Below the pieces are notes generated by a model. It worked only from the letters and a program-made list of their open reading frames with translations. It did no database searches and was not told the origin of the DNA. DNA of 64,000 nt from Thermus albus (lineage in GTDB: Bacteria > Deinococcota > Deinococci > Deinococcales > Thermaceae). Both the position numbers and the translations under genes were made by a program. The DNA lies in NCBI RefSeq assembly GCF_022760855.1, contig NZ_JAKTNR010000007.1, positions 59,647 to 123,646 on the forward strand. The letters run 5' to 3'. Below are positions 26,100-34,964 of this stretch, in pieces; position 1 is the stretch's first letter; every line of letters begins with the position of its first letter.

Positions 26100-26873
26100 A
26101 TGAAGGACCCTAGGCGGCCCATCGGCGTCTTTGACTCGGGGGTGGGGGGCCTTACGGTGCTTTCCGCTTTGCGCCGGGCCTTGCCCCAGGAGGATTTCCT
26201 GTACTTTGGGGACACCGCCCGGGTGCCCTACGGCAGCAAACCCCTTTCCATGGTGCGGCGCTTCGCCTGGGAGATCTCCGGGTTTTTGCTCCGCCAAGGG
26301 GTGAAGGCCATCGTGGTGGCCTGCAACACGGCGAGCTCCGCTGCCCTGCCGGACTTGGCCGAGGACCTTTCCGTACCCGTCTTTGGGGTTCTGGAACCCG
26401 TGGCCAAAGCCGCCCAAGGCCGCGGCAAGGTGGGCCTCATCGGCACCCAGGCCACGGTGGAAAGCCGGGCCTACGAGCGGTACGTGGAGGTTTCCTGGGC
26501 CAAGGCCTGCCCCCTCTTCGTGCCCCTGGTGGAGGAAGGACTTTGGGACGACCCCGTGGCCCTTTTGATAGCCCAGCACTACCTGGAGGAGGCCCCCCAG
26601 GACCTCGAGGCCCTGATCCTGGGCTGCACCCACTACCCCTTCCTGAAGGGCACCCTGGCCAAGGTCCTGCCGGGGGTGAAGCTCATAGACTCCGCCGAGG
26701 CCACGGCGGAAGAGGTGGCCAAGGCCTTAAGAGGGCAAGGGCTTTTGAACCCCATGGGCCAAGGCCGGGTGGTGCACCTGGTCACCGGGGACCCGGAAAG
26801 CTACCGCAACCTAGCGGAGCGCCTGGGGGTCAAGGTGGAGGAGCTAAAGCGGGTCAGCCTGGAGGAGCTCTGA
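26100..26873 (+). CDS. murI: Glutamate racemase
   Basis: 257 residues. Makes D-glutamate for peptidoglycan. Two catalytic cysteines: C75 in VACNTASSAAL and C176 in LGCTHYPFL. The N-terminal GVFDSGVGGLTV and YFGDTARVPYG are standard. It begins directly at the edge of the TnpB element, with no ribosome-binding site or close -10 box, so expression depends on transcription through the element or from a promoter in its left end. The stop overlaps the next gene (TGATG). Confidence 0.95.
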   Translation: MKDPRRPIGVFDSGVGGLTVLSALRRALPQEDFLYFGDTARVPYGSKPLSMVRRFAWEISGFLLRQGVKAIVVACNTASSAALPDLAEDLSVPVFGVLEPVAKAAQGRGKVGLIGTQATVESRAYERYVEVSWAKACPLFVPLVEEGLWDDPVALLIAQHYLEEAPQDLEALILGCTHYPFLKGTLAKVLPGVKLIDSAEATAEEVAKALRGQGLLNPMGQGRVVHLVTGDPESYRNLAERLGVKVEELKRVSLEEL

Positions 26874-27517
26874 TGCCCAAGAAACCCTTGATAGACCAGC
26901 TTCACCACGAGGACGCCTGGCGGCTTTTCCGCATCCTGGCGGAGTTCGTGGAGGGGTTTGAGACCCTGGCGGAAATAGAGGTGCCCTTGGTTTCCGTCTT
27001 CGGCTCGGCCCGCTTTGGGGAGGGCCACCCGGCCTACGCCCTGGGCTACCAGCTAGGGAAGGCTCTGGCGGAAGCGGGCTTTGGGGTGGTGACCGGGGGT
27101 GGGGGCGGGGTGATGGAGGCGGTGAACCGGGGGGCCTTTGAGGCGGGCGGGGTGAGCGTGGGCCTGAACATAGAGCTACCCCACGAGCAAAAGCCCAACC
27201 CCTACCAGACCCACGCCCTTTCCATGCGCTACTTTTTCGTGCGCAAGGTGCTCTTCGTGCGCTACGCCCACGCCTTTGTCTTCCTACCCGGGGGCTTCGG
27301 CACCCTGGACGAGCTTTCCGAGGTACTGGTCCTCATCCAGACGGAAAAGGTCCACCCCTTCCCCGTCTTCGCCCTGGACCGGAACCACTGGCAAGGGCTT
27401 CTGGACTGGATGGAATCCCTAAAGGAGAAGGGGGCCATTGACCCCGAGGACCTGGCCCTCATCACCCCCTTAGACTCCCCGGAGGAGGTGGTGCGGGCCT
27501 TAAAGGGTGTATCCTAG
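26873..27517 (+). CDS. LOG family protein (Rossmann-fold nucleotide-binding)
   Basis: 214 residues. The LOG family motif PGGFGTLDE and the phosphate-binding GGGGGVMEAVNRGAFEAGG match lysine-decarboxylase-like proteins, which are mostly cytokinin-riboside phosphate ribohydrolases or nucleotide 5'-monophosphate nucleosidases. Start overlaps the murI stop. TATCCT near its end may serve the next gene. Confidence 0.85.
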   Translation: MPKKPLIDQLHHEDAWRLFRILAEFVEGFETLAEIEVPLVSVFGSARFGEGHPAYALGYQLGKALAEAGFGVVTGGGGGVMEAVNRGAFEAGGVSVGLNIELPHEQKPNPYQTHALSMRYFFVRKVLFVRYAHAFVFLPGGFGTLDELSEVLVLIQTEKVHPFPVFALDRNHWQGLLDWMESLKEKGAIDPEDLALITPLDSPEEVVRALKGVS

Positions 27518-27522
27518 AAGGG

Positions 27523-28134
27523 ATGCGGGTAGTCCTGGCCACGGGCAACCCCGGCAAGGTGCGGGAGCTTAAGGAGGGCCTAGCCCCTTTGGGCTGGACC
27601 CTTCTCTCCCTGGCCGATTTTCCCCTGCGCATGCCCAAGGAGGAGGGCACCACCTTCCTGGAAAATGCCCTCCTCAAGGCCGCTTACGTGGCCAAGGCCA
27701 CGGGGCTTCCCGCCCTGGCGGACGACTCGGGCCTCGAGGTGCCCGCCTTAGGGGGCGAGCCCGGGGTCTACTCCGCCCGCTACGGAGATCGGGAAACCGA
27801 CAGGGAGCGCAACGTCTACCTCCTGGAAAGGATGCGCCACCTAAAAGGAGAGGAACGGAAAGCCCGGTTTGTAGCGGTTCTGGTCCTAGCCTACCCGGAC
27901 GGGCACGTGGAGGCCTACGAGGGACAGGTGGAGGGGTATATCCTCGAGGCTCCCCGGGGAGAAGAAGGGTTTGGGTACGATCCCCTCTTCTACGTACCTG
28001 AGGCTGGGAAAACCTTCGCGGAGATGTCCTTGGAGGAGAAGGCCCGGTACTCCCACCGGGGCAAGGCTTTAAAGGCTCTCCTCGAGGCCTACAAGCATGG
28101 GCCCCCACCGAGGGAAATATCCAATCTGGAATGA
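27523..28134 (+). CDS. rdgB: dITP/XTP pyrophosphatase (HAM1/RdgB)
   Basis: 203 residues. Hydrolyses non-canonical purine nucleotides (dITP, XTP) to monophosphates. Motifs: LATGNPGKVRELKEGL at the N-terminus, ALADDSGLEVPALGGEPGVYSARY and FGYDPLFYVP. The murI-rdgB neighbourhood is common in bacteria. TATCCT at 27510-27515 lies 7 bases before the ATG, a possible internal leaderless promoter. Confidence 0.94.
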   Translation: MRVVLATGNPGKVRELKEGLAPLGWTLLSLADFPLRMPKEEGTTFLENALLKAAYVAKATGLPALADDSGLEVPALGGEPGVYSARYGDRETDRERNVYLLERMRHLKGEERKARFVAVLVLAYPDGHVEAYEGQVEGYILEAPRGEEGFGYDPLFYVPEAGKTFAEMSLEEKARYSHRGKALKALLEAYKHGPPPREISNLE

Positions 28135-28140
28135 GGCCTG

Positions 28141-29175
28141 ATGAACCTCCTTTCGCCCCACATCGCCCTTTACCGCCTTTACGACCTAGCGGACGAGATT
28201 GACCTTTCCCGTCTGGCCACCCCCAGGCTTCGCCTTTCCCGGCCCCGGCTAGGAGCGGTGCGCTTTGAAAACCCCCCGGCGCAGATCGAGCTAGGGGCAA
28301 GGAACGTGGAAGGCCTTTCGGGCCTCCTCACCGCTCGGCTCTACGAGTTCGGGGTGGTGGCCCTTTCCTTCCGCATCCACCTGGGGGAGAGGGTGCCTTG
28401 GGAAGCCTTTTTGGAAAAGGCCTTGTCCCTGCCCGAGCTCCCCTTTTGGGAGGGGTTTTTTCTGGCCGAGCTTGCAGCCCTCGAGCCCTACCTGCAGGGC
28501 GCCCTCCTGCGCCCCGAGGAAAAGCGCCTAAGCGAGGAGTTCACCGTCTACCACGCCTTGGGGATAGAGGGGGAAAAGGCCCATGCCCCCCCTGTGGACC
28601 TCACCCCCCTTTGGATGGGGGCCAAGGAGGAGTTCGCCCCCGAGGTCCGGCGGGAGATGGAGCGCTACCGCTACAGCTACTCCACCGAGGACCTGGCCCT
28701 TTTGGGCTTTGACCGGATCCTCATCCTGGACTCGGAGGGCATCTGGGACGTGGCCGACCTGGTGGAGTTCGTCCACGCCCAGCTGCTAGAGCTCTCCTAC
28801 TACGACGGGGTCCTCACCCAGGAGCTGGAGGCCGTGCCCCAGGTGCTGAAGCCCCGGGGCCTTTGGGGTTATGGCCGCCTGCAGCGCCTGAGGCGGCACC
28901 TCATGGCCCGCCATGCGGAGATCGCCGACGTGCGGGCCCGCATGGAGGGAGCCTTGCGCATCACCGAGGACCTCTTCTACGCCAAGATCTACCGGGCCGC
29001 CCTGGAGCTTTACGGGGCCCACGAGCTGGAACGGAGCCTGGAGGAGAAGCTTAGGGTGTTAGAAGCCACCTACGAGATGGTCACCGAGGAGGTGGTCCAC
29101 CTAAGAACCCAGGCGGTGGAGGTGGGTATCCTGGCCCTCATCGCCTTTGAGGTGGTGCGGGCCTTTTGGCATTAG
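28141..29175 (+). CDS. RMD1/DUF155-like protein
   Basis: 344 residues. The C-terminal third (WGYGRLQRLRRHLMARHAEIAD through VEVGILALIAFEVVRAF) looks like the helical end and terminal membrane anchor of the RMD1/DUF155 family, which occurs in bacteria and mitochondria and has no settled function. The N-terminal part has mixed alpha/beta character (RLYEFGVVALSFRIHLGE). It ends the murI cluster. The assignment is moderate; it could be a lineage-specific protein. Confidence 0.55.
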   Translation: MNLLSPHIALYRLYDLADEIDLSRLATPRLRLSRPRLGAVRFENPPAQIELGARNVEGLSGLLTARLYEFGVVALSFRIHLGERVPWEAFLEKALSLPELPFWEGFFLAELAALEPYLQGALLRPEEKRLSEEFTVYHALGIEGEKAHAPPVDLTPLWMGAKEEFAPEVRREMERYRYSYSTEDLALLGFDRILILDSEGIWDVADLVEFVHAQLLELSYYDGVLTQELEAVPQVLKPRGLWGYGRLQRLRRHLMARHAEIADVRARMEGALRITEDLFYAKIYRAALELYGAHELERSLEEKLRVLEATYEMVTEEVVHLRTQAVEVGILALIAFEVVRAFWH

Positions 29176-29180
29176 GGGAC

Positions 29181-29208
29181 TTGTGTCCTTGGGAGTAGGG
29201 AGTATACT
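29181..29208 (+). promoter_or_regulatory. Promoter of the maltodextrin operon
   Basis: TTGTGT (29181-29186) and TATACT (29203-29208) with 16-base spacing. The leader of about 55 bases contains AGCGGAAACGCT (dyad AGCG-GAAA-CGCT), possibly a regulator site. Confidence 0.6.
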
Positions 29209-29270
29209 CAGCCTGCAGGGCGCGGGAAAAAACCAAAGCGGAAACGCTACCAAGCGCCCGGAGGTGGGAT

Positions 29271-30467
29271 ATGAAACGAGCACTGGCGGCACTGGCCCTC
29301 GGCCTCTCCCTGGCCCTTGCCCAGGGGAAGATTACCGTCTGGACCCACTTTGGCGGCCCTGAGTTGGAGTGGCTCAAAGCCCAGGCCCAGGCCTACGAGA
29401 AGACCTCCGGCACCAAGGTGGAGGTGGTGGAGGTCCCCTTCGGGGACATCAAGCAGAAGTTCATCCTGGGGGCTCCCCAGGGGCAGGCCGCGGACCTGGT
29501 GGTCTCCATCCCCCACGACTGGCTGGGGGAGATGGCCCAGGCGGGGGTGTTGGAACCCATGGGGAAGTACGTGACCCAAAGCTACCTCGCCGACCTGCAA
29601 AGCGTGGCGGTGGAAGCCTTCACCTTTGGCGGTAAACTCATGGGCCTCCCCGCCTTTGCCGAGAGCGTGGCCCTCATCTACAACAAAAAGTACGTGAAGG
29701 AACCCCCCAAGACCTGGGAGGAGTTCCTGGCCCTGGCCCAGAAACTCACCACCGGCTCCACCTTCGGCTTCCTCTACAACATCGGCGACCCCTACTTCAA
29801 CTTCGGCTTCTTCCGGGCCTTTGGGGCGGAAAACGTCTTCGCCAAGGACGCCAAGGGCAACCTGGACCCCTCCAAGCTCCTGATAGGTGGGGAGGTTGGG
29901 GAAAAAGCCCTAGGGTTCATTAAGGATCTTCGCTACCGCTACAACCTGGTGCCGGAAGGGGTGGACTACGGGGTGGCGGATGGGGCCTTTAAGGACGGGG
30001 CCCTGGCCATGATCATCAACGGCCCCTGGGCCCTTGGGGACTACAAGAAGGCCAAGATTGACTTCGGCATCGCCCCCTTCCCCACCCCCCCCGGAGCCAA
30101 GAACCCCTGGGGTCCCTTCCTGGGAGTGCAGGGGGTGGTGGTGAACGCCTACTCCAAGAACAAGACCGCCGCCGTCAACTTCGCCAAGACCCTGGTGACC
30201 GGCAAGAACCTGGTTTCCTTTAACCAGGCGGGAGGCCGCATCCCCGTTTCCAAGAGCGCCGCTAAGACCCTGGAGAAAGATCCCGTGGTGGCAGGCTTTT
30301 CCCGTGTCTTCGCCTTGGGCACCCCCATGCCCAACATCCCCGAGATGGGCAAGGTCTGGGGCCCCTGGGCCAACGCCATCAGCCTGGCCATCCAGCGGCC
30401 GGACTCCAACGTGAAGAAGATCGTGGAGGACATGGTGGCCGAGATCCGTAAGGCCATCGGCAGGTAA
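29271..30467 (+). CDS. malE: Maltose/maltodextrin ABC transporter binding protein
   Basis: 398 residues. Signal peptide ALAALALGLSLALAQ. Family 1 sugar-binding protein: TVWTHFGGPELEWLKAQAQAYEK, FAESVALIYNKKYVKEPPKTWEEF and INGPWALGDYKKAKIDFGIAPFPTP match MalE. It binds maltodextrin (and, in Thermus relatives, probably trehalose or sucrose too) outside the membrane. It is first gene of malE-F-G-GH13 and is separated from malF by a strong hairpin. Confidence 0.9.
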   Translation: MKRALAALALGLSLALAQGKITVWTHFGGPELEWLKAQAQAYEKTSGTKVEVVEVPFGDIKQKFILGAPQGQAADLVVSIPHDWLGEMAQAGVLEPMGKYVTQSYLADLQSVAVEAFTFGGKLMGLPAFAESVALIYNKKYVKEPPKTWEEFLALAQKLTTGSTFGFLYNIGDPYFNFGFFRAFGAENVFAKDAKGNLDPSKLLIGGEVGEKALGFIKDLRYRYNLVPEGVDYGVADGAFKDGALAMIINGPWALGDYKKAKIDFGIAPFPTPPGAKNPWGPFLGVQGVVVNAYSKNKTAAVNFAKTLVTGKNLVSFNQAGGRIPVSKSAAKTLEKDPVVAGFSRVFALGTPMPNIPEMGKVWGPWANAISLAIQRPDSNVKKIVEDMVAEIRKAIGR

Positions 30468-30472
30468 TACCA

Positions 30473-30499
30473 CCCCACCCGGGCTTTGCCCGGGTGGGG
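30473..30499 (+). terminator. Hairpin between malE and malF
   Basis: 12-bp perfect stem 30473-30484 with 30488-30499 and TTT loop, the same sequence as at 12258-12284. Flanked on the left by TAATACCA, so its minus-strand tail reads TGGTATTA. It probably reduces read-through from malE into malF. Confidence 0.6.
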
Positions 30500-30577
30500 A
30501 CCCCGGAACACACCCCGCAACGAAAACATGCGCACACATTTGGCCCCCTGCGGGAACCCCTTCCCCCGTGGGGGGCG

Positions 30578-30583
30578 TATCGT
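30578..30583 (+). promoter_or_regulatory. Possible leaderless -10 box of malF
   Basis: TATCGT ending 6 bases before the malF ATG at 30590. It could supply transcripts beyond the hairpin at 30473-30499. Confidence 0.4.
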
Positions 30584-30589
30584 TAAACC

Positions 30590-31918
30590 ATGAAACATCC
30601 TCCTGGTCTTACGGGTTTCCTCCTGGCCCTATCCCTCCTTTTGGGCCTCCTAATCCTCTCCACCGGGGTGGGCATCCTGGGCTACCTGGTCCTGGAAGCC
30701 TACTTCGCCCCCCCAGGCTGGTCCATCCTGGTCTTGGCCCTTCTGGTGCTGGTGCCGGGAGCCATCCTGGTAGGGCGCCTTTTCCCTTGGCTCACCGATT
30801 GGTACTACTTCCTTCCCGCCCTCTCCTTCCTCCTGGTCTTCACCCTCTACCCAGTAGCCCTCACCGTCTACCTGGCCTTCACCGACTACTCGGGGCGGAA
30901 GAACGGCTTCCCCGACCGCTCCACGGAAACCCGGGTGCTGAAACAGGAGGGCCCCAGGCTTACCCTGGAAGAACCCGTGCGGGAAGCCCTCCGCTGCGAC
31001 CCTTGCACAGGAGAGCCCGTGGAGGTCTACAGCGAGGGGCACCGGGCCCGGGCCCGGATCCTGGAGGCCGAAGGCCCTACCCTTCTCCTGGACCGCACCC
31101 CCCCTTTCCCGGTGGAGTACGTGGCCAAGGTGAACGCCTTCCAGTTCGTGGGCTTGAAAAACTTCAGCTTTATCCTTTCCCAAGCCAGTAAGGCCCTTCT
31201 CCCCGTCTTCGCCTGGAACGTGGCCTTCGCCCTTAGCACCGTGCTTCTGAACGCCTTTTTGGGCTTGGTGCTGGGCCTCATCCTCAACAACAAAGCCTTG
31301 AAGTTACGGAACTTTTACCGCACGGTCCTCATCGTCTCCTGGGCCCTACCGGGGGTGATCACGGTACAGGTATTCGTGGCCCTTCTCAACTATAACTTCG
31401 GGGCCATCAACCGCCTCCTTGGCGTCTTGGGCATCTATCCCATCCCCTGGCTCAACGACCCCGACTGGGCCAAGGTGGCCATCCTATTGGTGAACCTGTG
31501 GCTCGGCTTCCCCTACATGATGACCGCCACCTTGGGGGCCCTTTCCACCATCCCCGACGAGCTCTATGAGGCCGCCAAGGTGGACGGGGCCACCCCCTGG
31601 CAGGCCCTTTGGGGCATCACCCTTCCCCTTTTGGAAAAGCCCATGGTCCCCATCCTGCTCTCCTCCTTCGCCTTTAACTTTAATAACTTCTACATCATCT
31701 ACCTGCTCACCGGCGGGGGGCCCGCCCAGGAAGGCCGCCTGGCCACGGCCCAGGCCACGGACATCCTCATCTCCTGGGCCTACAAGACCGCCTTCAGCGC
31801 CGAGGGGCAGTCGGCCTATGGCCTTGGGGCGGCCATCAGCCTCCTCATCTTCGCGGTTACGGTGGCCATCAGCCTGGTGAACTTCCGCCTAACCGGGGCC
31901 TTGAGGGAGGTGAGGTAG
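30590..31918 (+). CDS. malF: Maltodextrin ABC transporter permease MalF
   Basis: 442 residues. About eight membrane segments and a large extracytoplasmic loop (residues about 100-190) as in MalF. The coupling motif EAAKVDGATPWQALWGITLP lies near residue 325. The extracytoplasmic loop carries a CxxC pair (C136, C139 in RCDPCTG), which is not part of the usual MalF loop and could bind metal or form a disulfide. Works with MalG and MalE; no MalK ATPase is in the window, so a shared ATPase encoded elsewhere is likely. Confidence 0.92.
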   Translation: MKHPPGLTGFLLALSLLLGLLILSTGVGILGYLVLEAYFAPPGWSILVLALLVLVPGAILVGRLFPWLTDWYYFLPALSFLLVFTLYPVALTVYLAFTDYSGRKNGFPDRSTETRVLKQEGPRLTLEEPVREALRCDPCTGEPVEVYSEGHRARARILEAEGPTLLLDRTPPFPVEYVAKVNAFQFVGLKNFSFILSQASKALLPVFAWNVAFALSTVLLNAFLGLVLGLILNNKALKLRNFYRTVLIVSWALPGVITVQVFVALLNYNFGAINRLLGVLGIYPIPWLNDPDWAKVAILLVNLWLGFPYMMTATLGALSTIPDELYEAAKVDGATPWQALWGITLPLLEKPMVPILLSSFAFNFNNFYIIYLLTGGGPAQEGRLATAQATDILISWAYKTAFSAEGQSAYGLGAAISLLIFAVTVAISLVNFRLTGALREVR

Positions 31919-33238
31919 ATGCGGCGGCTTTTGGTCTTCCTCCTCTTCGGCCTGGGCCTTTACGGGGTCTATTGGTTTGCCGTCCACCGCCTCTTTGACC
32001 AGGGTTCCTACCGCAAGCAGGTGGCCTTCGGCAGCGTCTTCGTGCCCTACGGCTGGGTTTATGCCCTGGCCATCCTTCTGGGCCTGGTCCTCCTGGTCCT
32101 CCTCTATAGCCTGGTCTACACCGCCTTGGCCAACCGCCTCCAAGGGCGCAAGCGAAGCCCCTGGCCCCTTTTCTGGCAAGGGGTGACCCACCTTTTCCTC
32201 TGGGTCTTGATCCTCCTCGTCTACTACCCCGTGGTCCAGGTGGTGGCCGCCAGCTTTGATCCCACCAACAACCTCTTCAGCTTCCGCAAGCCGGATACGG
32301 GCTTCTTGCTCCTGGACGCCAAGGTCATCCCTTACGTGCCCGAGCCCTCCCTGGAGAACTACGCCAAGCTGGTGGAGGGGGTGGTCCTTTACCCCTACCA
32401 GGTGGGCCTACTCCTGCTTTCGGGGCTAGGGCTATGGGGCGTGGCCCTGGTCGGCCTCCTAAGGCGGCTAAGGCCTGGGGAGGACTGGATGGACCTCTGG
32501 CAAGGAAGGGCTTTGCTCCTCCTGGCCCTGAGCGTATTCGCCCTGGCCCTTTCCCTTTCCCCTAAGCAGTTCACCGGCCAAGGGACGGAGACCAAGTTTT
32601 TGCTTTGGGTACGGAACACCTTTCTCATCTCGGGCCTCACCGGTCTCCTCGCGGTTTTGCTCACCGCCACCGCGGGCTACGCCTTCGCCCGCTTCCGCCA
32701 CCTGCCGGGGCGGTATCCCCTTCTCCTCTTCTTCATCTTCGTGCAGATGTTCCCCGGGTTTCTGGCCCTGGTGGCCATCTACTACCTGCTTTCCCGGCTG
32801 GACCTCCTGAACACCTTCACCGGGCTTGTGCTGGCCTACTCGGGGGGCATCATCAGCTTTGGCACCTGGGTGTACAAGGGGTATTTGGAGAGCCTCAGCC
32901 CGAGCCTCGAGGAGGCGGCCATGGTGGACGGGGCCACCAAGTGGCAGGTCTTCACGAAGATTCTCCTCCCCCTTTCCGCCCCCATGTTCGTCTTCATCTT
33001 CCTCCTGCAGTTCGTGGGCACCTACTCGGAGTTCATCCTGGCCAACCTGGTCCTCACCGGGGTGGAGAGCTGGAACGTGGGCGTGGGGCTTAGGAGCTTC
33101 ACCACCGGCCAGTTCCAGACCAAGTGGGGGATTTTTGCCGCCGCCAGCGTGCTGGGCTCCCTGCCCATCCTCTTCCTCTTCTATGGCTTCCAGCAGTACT
33201 TCGTCTCCGGTTATACGGCGGGGGCGGTCAAGGAGTAA
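31919..33238 (+). CDS. malG: Maltodextrin ABC transporter permease MalG, extended
   Basis: 439 residues against about 280-300 for usual MalG. The C-terminal 220 residues are canonical (FARFRHLPGRYPLLLFFIF, coupling motif EAAMVDGATKWQVFTKILLP). The N-terminal extension adds at least three hydrophobic segments (LLVFLLFGLGLYGVYW, YALAILLGLVLLVLLYSLVY and VTHLFLWVLILLVYYPVV) and a second loop region (LLLLSGLGLWGVALVGLL). It starts right after the malF stop with GGAGGTGAGGTAG before the ATG. Confidence 0.9.
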   Translation: MRRLLVFLLFGLGLYGVYWFAVHRLFDQGSYRKQVAFGSVFVPYGWVYALAILLGLVLLVLLYSLVYTALANRLQGRKRSPWPLFWQGVTHLFLWVLILLVYYPVVQVVAASFDPTNNLFSFRKPDTGFLLLDAKVIPYVPEPSLENYAKLVEGVVLYPYQVGLLLLSGLGLWGVALVGLLRRLRPGEDWMDLWQGRALLLLALSVFALALSLSPKQFTGQGTETKFLLWVRNTFLISGLTGLLAVLLTATAGYAFARFRHLPGRYPLLLFFIFVQMFPGFLALVAIYYLLSRLDLLNTFTGLVLAYSGGIISFGTWVYKGYLESLSPSLEEAAMVDGATKWQVFTKILLPLSAPMFVFIFLLQFVGTYSEFILANLVLTGVESWNVGVGLRSFTTGQFQTKWGIFAAASVLGSLPILFLFYGFQQYFVSGYTAGAVKE

Positions 33239-33242
33239 CGCC

Positions 33243-34955
33243 ATGGCCCACCACCATGACCTGGAGCATCTCCATCCCCCCTTGCCGGAGCTGGGGGAGG
33301 AGGTGAGCTTTTTCCTGGAAACCGAGGCCAAAGAGGGGCTCTTCCTTTACGAGAAGGATGGGGAGATCCACAAAAAACCCATGCAACGGGCCAAAGGAGG
33401 CCTAAGGGCACGGGTTCCCGTGCACACAAGCCCTTTTCGCTACTGCTTCCTCCTGCCCAAGGGCTTCTTGGGAAGCCATGGGCTGGAAAAAAGCCTTCCC
33501 CGCTACGACCGCTTCTTCCACCTCCTGGCGGGGCCCCTTCCCCCCAGGTGGGCCCTGGGCACGGTCTACTACCAGATCTTCCCCGACCGCTTCCGCCAGG
33601 GGCGCCCAGAGCTTGCCCCCCAGGATGGGGAATGGCTCCTTATGGGCAAACCCATCCGCAAAAAGGCCTGGAACGAGCCCCCGGGTCCGGAAGGGGCCTG
33701 GGAGTTCTACGGGGGGGACCTTTGGGGCATCCTCGAGGCCCTCCCCTACCTGGAGAACTTGGGGGTGGAAGCCCTCTACCTCACGCCCATCTTCCAAAGC
33801 AGAAGCAGCCACCGCTACGACACGGAAGACTACCTGCGGGTGGACCCCCACCTGGGAGGGGAGGAGGCCTTGGAAGCCCTCTATAGGGCCTTGGAGCAAA
33901 GGGGGATGTACCTTTTATTGGACGGGGTCTTCAACCACGTGGGGGCCACCCACCCCTGGTTCCAAAGGGCTTTGGAGGACCCCCAAAGCCCGGAACGGGG
34001 CATGTTCACCTTCTACCCCGATGGCTCCTACGCCGCCTTCTGGGGGTTAAAATCCATGCCCAAGCTGGACTACGCCTCCCCCCTCACCCAGGAGCGTTTC
34101 GTCTATGGGAAGAAGGCGCCCATCCGCCACTGGATGCGCCTGGCCCACGGCTTTAGGCTGGACGTGGCCCACTCCATTGGGGAAGGGGGGACCAACCGCA
34201 AAAACGCCCACTGGCTCCGTGCCCTGGCCCGGGCGGCCAAGGAGGAAAGGCCCGAGGCCCTGGTGATCGGCGAGCTTTCCTACGACGCCACCCCCACCCT
34301 GAGGGCCCATACCCTGGACGGGGCCATGCACTATGCGGGCTTCGCCCATCCGGTGATGGCCTGGCTTTCCGGTCGGGACGTGTACGGACGGGAGGTGGCC
34401 CTGAGCCCCCGGGAAACCTGGGAGGTGTTGCTGGACCACTACCAGGCCCTGCCCCTCCAGGTTAGGCATGCCATGTACACCCTTCTCTCCTCCCACGACA
34501 TCCCCCGGGCCCTCTGGCGGCTTAGGGGAGATGTGGAGCGCTTTAAGCTGGCCTACGCTCTCCTCTTCGCCTTCCCGGGAAGCCCCGCCATCTACTACGG
34601 GGACGAGGTGGGCCTCTCCCAGCCCAACCCCTACACAAGGTGGCAGGGGGACCCCTACTGCCGGGCCCCCTTCCCCTGGGAGGAGGAAAAGTGGAACCGG
34701 GAGCTCTTGGCCTTCATGCGCAGGCTGGTCCAGCTTAAGCGCACCCACCCGGTCCTGCGTTTGGGGGGGCTTTTGCCCTTGGGGGCGGGGCAAGGGGTCC
34801 TGGCCTTCAAAAGGCGTTACCAAGGCCAGGAGGTCTGGGCCTTCTTCGCCCCCGAAGGGGCCAGGCTCACCCTCCCCCGGGGGCTGGACCTGTTGACGGA
34901 AAGGGAGGTGGAAGGGGAAGTGGAGGCCTCTTACCTCCTCTTCCAACCCTTATAA
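33243..34955 (+). CDS. GH13 alpha-glucanohydrolase (neopullulanase/cyclomaltodextrinase-like)
   Basis: 570 residues. A GH13 barrel with all four conserved regions: DGVFNHVG (228-235), GFRLDVAHS with nucleophile D307, IGELSYD with acid/base E344, and SSHDIPR with D419. The N-terminal 100 residues resemble a starch-binding or N-domain of neopullulanase types. There is no signal peptide, so it acts on imported maltodextrins or cyclodextrins in the cytoplasm, which fits its place after malG. The open frame continues upstream, but that part lies in malG. Confidence 0.9.
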   Translation: MAHHHDLEHLHPPLPELGEEVSFFLETEAKEGLFLYEKDGEIHKKPMQRAKGGLRARVPVHTSPFRYCFLLPKGFLGSHGLEKSLPRYDRFFHLLAGPLPPRWALGTVYYQIFPDRFRQGRPELAPQDGEWLLMGKPIRKKAWNEPPGPEGAWEFYGGDLWGILEALPYLENLGVEALYLTPIFQSRSSHRYDTEDYLRVDPHLGGEEALEALYRALEQRGMYLLLDGVFNHVGATHPWFQRALEDPQSPERGMFTFYPDGSYAAFWGLKSMPKLDYASPLTQERFVYGKKAPIRHWMRLAHGFRLDVAHSIGEGGTNRKNAHWLRALARAAKEERPEALVIGELSYDATPTLRAHTLDGAMHYAGFAHPVMAWLSGRDVYGREVALSPRETWEVLLDHYQALPLQVRHAMYTLLSSHDIPRALWRLRGDVERFKLAYALLFAFPGSPAIYYGDEVGLSQPNPYTRWQGDPYCRAPFPWEEEKWNRELLAFMRRLVQLKRTHPVLRLGGLLPLGAGQGVLAFKRRYQGQEVWAFFAPEGARLTLPRGLDLLTEREVEGEVEASYLLFQPL

Positions 34956-34956
34956 T
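34951..34956 (+). promoter_or_regulatory. -10 box before the small protein gene at 34965
   Basis: Perfect TATAAT 8 bases before the ATG, overlapping the stop codon of the GH13 gene. Leaderless start expected. Confidence 0.65.
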
Positions 34957-34964
34957 GGGAAGCC

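Noticed and set aside
24910..26103. 397-residue open frame antisense to tnpB
   Set aside because: It mirrors tnpB codon by codon in a GC-rich region, has low-complexity composition and no recognisable domain; tnpB itself has all catalytic residues.
29235..29262. LacI-type operator in the malE leader
   Set aside because: The AGCG-GAAA-CGCT dyad is only 4 bases per arm and lacks the central CG of LacI-family sites; kept only as a remark.
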